64,000 bases of DNA from Streptomyces sp. MRC013 (GTDB taxonomy: Bacteria > Actinomycetota > Actinomycetes > Streptomycetales > Streptomycetaceae), in contig NZ_CP094264.1 of the NCBI RefSeq assembly GCF_023614235.1, positions 5,022,001 through 5,086,000 on the forward strand. The letters are read 5' to 3'. The notes beneath the pieces are model-generated. The model was given only the letters and a program-made list of their open reading frames with translations, did no database searches and was not told the origin of the DNA. Positions 63,212 through 64,000 of this stretch are shown here, in pieces. Every line of letters begins with the position of its first letter. The first letter of the stretch is position 1. The translations under genes and the position numbers were made by a program.

Positions 63212-64000
63212 TCAGTCGCGGGCGTGACGGACCGCCGCCCGGGCCGCCCGGTGCGCCAGCAGGGTGGTGGAACGGCCGTCCAGGTACGGAAGGACCACCG
63301 CCTGGCCGCCCCAGCCGCGCAGCACCTCCGCCTCGGGCAGGTCCTCCGCCGAGTAGTCCCCGCCCTTCACCCACACGTCGGGCCGCAGCCGCGTCAGCAG
63401 CTCCGCAGGGGTGTCGCCGTCGAACACCGCGATCGCGTCGACGCTGCCCAGCCCGGCCAGCACCCGCGTCCGGTCCGCGACCGGGTTCAGCGGGCGGCCC
63501 GGCCCCTTGAGCCGCGCCACCGACGCGTCGGAGTTGACGCAGACGATCAGGCAGTCGCCGATCCGCCGCGCGCTCTCCAGCAGCCCCACGTGCCCGGCGT
63601 GCAGCAGGTCGAAGCAGCCGCCCGTCGCCACCACCGTCCCGCCCCGCGCCCGCACCCGCTCGGCGAGCGCGAAGGGGTCGGCGACCGGCGGCCCGTGCCG
63701 CCCCGGCACCGGCGGGGTCCGCCACAGCGCCGGGTTGCCCGCGCCGCCCGCCGCGACGAACGCCGCCGCCTCCGCGACCCCCCGTTCCACCGCCTCCTCC
63801 GGCAGCGCCCCGTCCGCCAGCGCGGCGGCCGTCGCCGAGGCGAAGCAGTCGCCCGCGCCGCACGGGTCGCCGGCCGCCCGGTACGGGACGGGCACCAGCA
63901 TCGGCGTACCGGCTCCGGGCCCCGGCCGGGTCAGCAGCACCCCGCGTTCGCCGAGGGTCACCGCGACGGCGGCCGCCCGCCACCGCTCCGCCAGCTCCGA
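63212..64000 (-). CDS. hldE: HldE/RfaE-type sugar kinase/nucleotidyltransferase (5' part missing)
   Basis: The frame is open to the window edge, beginning SELAERWRAAAVAVTLGERG, so the N-terminal part of the kinase domain lies outside. The visible kinase end has the PfkB/ribokinase GAGDCFASATAAAL. The second domain is a nucleotidyltransferase with GGCFDLLHAGHVGLLESAR (HxGH motif), PDVWVKGGDYSAEDL and PYLDGRSTTLL. HldE phosphorylates and then activates heptose as ADP-heptose. In streptomycetes related genes belong to exopolysaccharide or secondary-metabolite sugar clusters. The neighbouring SDR may belong with it. Confidence 0.92.
   Translation of the reverse strand, partial: SELAERWRAAAVAVTLGERGVLLTRPGPGAGTPMLVPVPYRAAGDPCGAGDCFASATAAALADGALPEEAVERGVAEAAAFVAAGGAGNPALWRTPPVPGRHGPPVADPFALAERVRARGGTVVATGGCFDLLHAGHVGLLESARRIGDCLIVCVNSDASVARLKGPGRPLNPVADRTRVLAGLGSVDAIAVFDGDTPAELLTRLRPDVWVKGGDYSAEDLPEAEVLRGWGGQAVVLPYLDGRSTTLLAHRAARAAVRHARD

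Noticed and set aside
1..64000. Insertion sequences, prophage or integrative elements
   Set aside because: No transposase, integrase, terminal inverted repeats or attachment-site duplication was found, and no tRNA gene is present as a target.

Overview
The window is very GC-rich actinobacterial DNA with the gene style of a Streptomyces chromosome. GTG and ATG starts are mixed, GGAGG-type ribosome sites are common, genes overlap by ATGA or GTGA, and long spurious open frames lie opposite real genes. Streptomyces-type markers include a conservon, a RheA/Hsp18 pair, a c-di-AMP riboswitch ahead of a cell-wall hydrolase, SpoIIE-type phosphatases and many small actinobacterial DUF proteins. No transposase, integrase, rRNA, tRNA or CRISPR array was seen.

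Layout, left part. 0.5-3.2 kb: an operon of a multi-span membrane protein, a cytosolic protein and a small protein. The last two share a short NHGV/NQAVG motif that resembles amyloid-type signalling motifs; this is the best candidate for an undescribed system. 3.3-8.0 kb: a YjbR-fold protein, a methyltransferase and a probable nitric-oxide regulon (GapB-type dehydrogenase, nsrR, flavohaemoglobin hmp) with three related 23-bp operators. 8.1-16.2 kb: a K+/H+ antiporter pair, a TatA paralogue, a YbdK-type ligase, a CBS protein, a DUF72 protein with a tiny Arg-rich gene overlapping its end, and a secreted serine hydrolase. 16.2-22 kb: a TetR/DUF2867 pair with duplicated operators, an HTH-less LysR-type sensor opposite a DUF5997 gene, a two-domain hydrolase and a spermidine-synthase fold protein. 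22.3-26.7 kb: an LpqY-SugABC-type trehalose importer operon.

Layout, right part. 27-30 kb: a broken DnaJ-domain membrane gene, rheA and hsp18 around two RheA operators, and two tandem DUF2267 genes. 30.5-37 kb: a secreted vanadium-haloperoxidase/PAP2-like protein, a c-di-AMP riboswitch with a LysM lytic transglycosylase, a large SpoIIE phosphatase and a streptogrisin-type protease. 37.7-46.7 kb: a P450 and a conservon (cvnA-B-C-D, then a CYP157-like P450 without ExxR) followed by a terpene cyclase and a further P450, a likely small-G-protein-linked terpenoid module. 46.8-54 kb: a stress or dormancy-type island (PPDK N-domain, two universal stress proteins, DUF1876, CBS-BON, cyclic-nucleotide-binding protein, HTH-PPOX fusion, DUF3040, DUF2795). 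54-64 kb: a second SpoIIE paralogue, an RpiR regulator, small DUF proteins, an SDR, an MFS transporter and the 3' part of an HldE-like sugar kinase/nucleotidyltransferase running off the edge.

About eleven genes show single-base frame changes, mostly in G or C runs, with good coding on both sides. The simplest reading is sequence error in homopolymers, so those genes are annotated across the shift. Gene functions are judged from motifs and context only; no database search was run.
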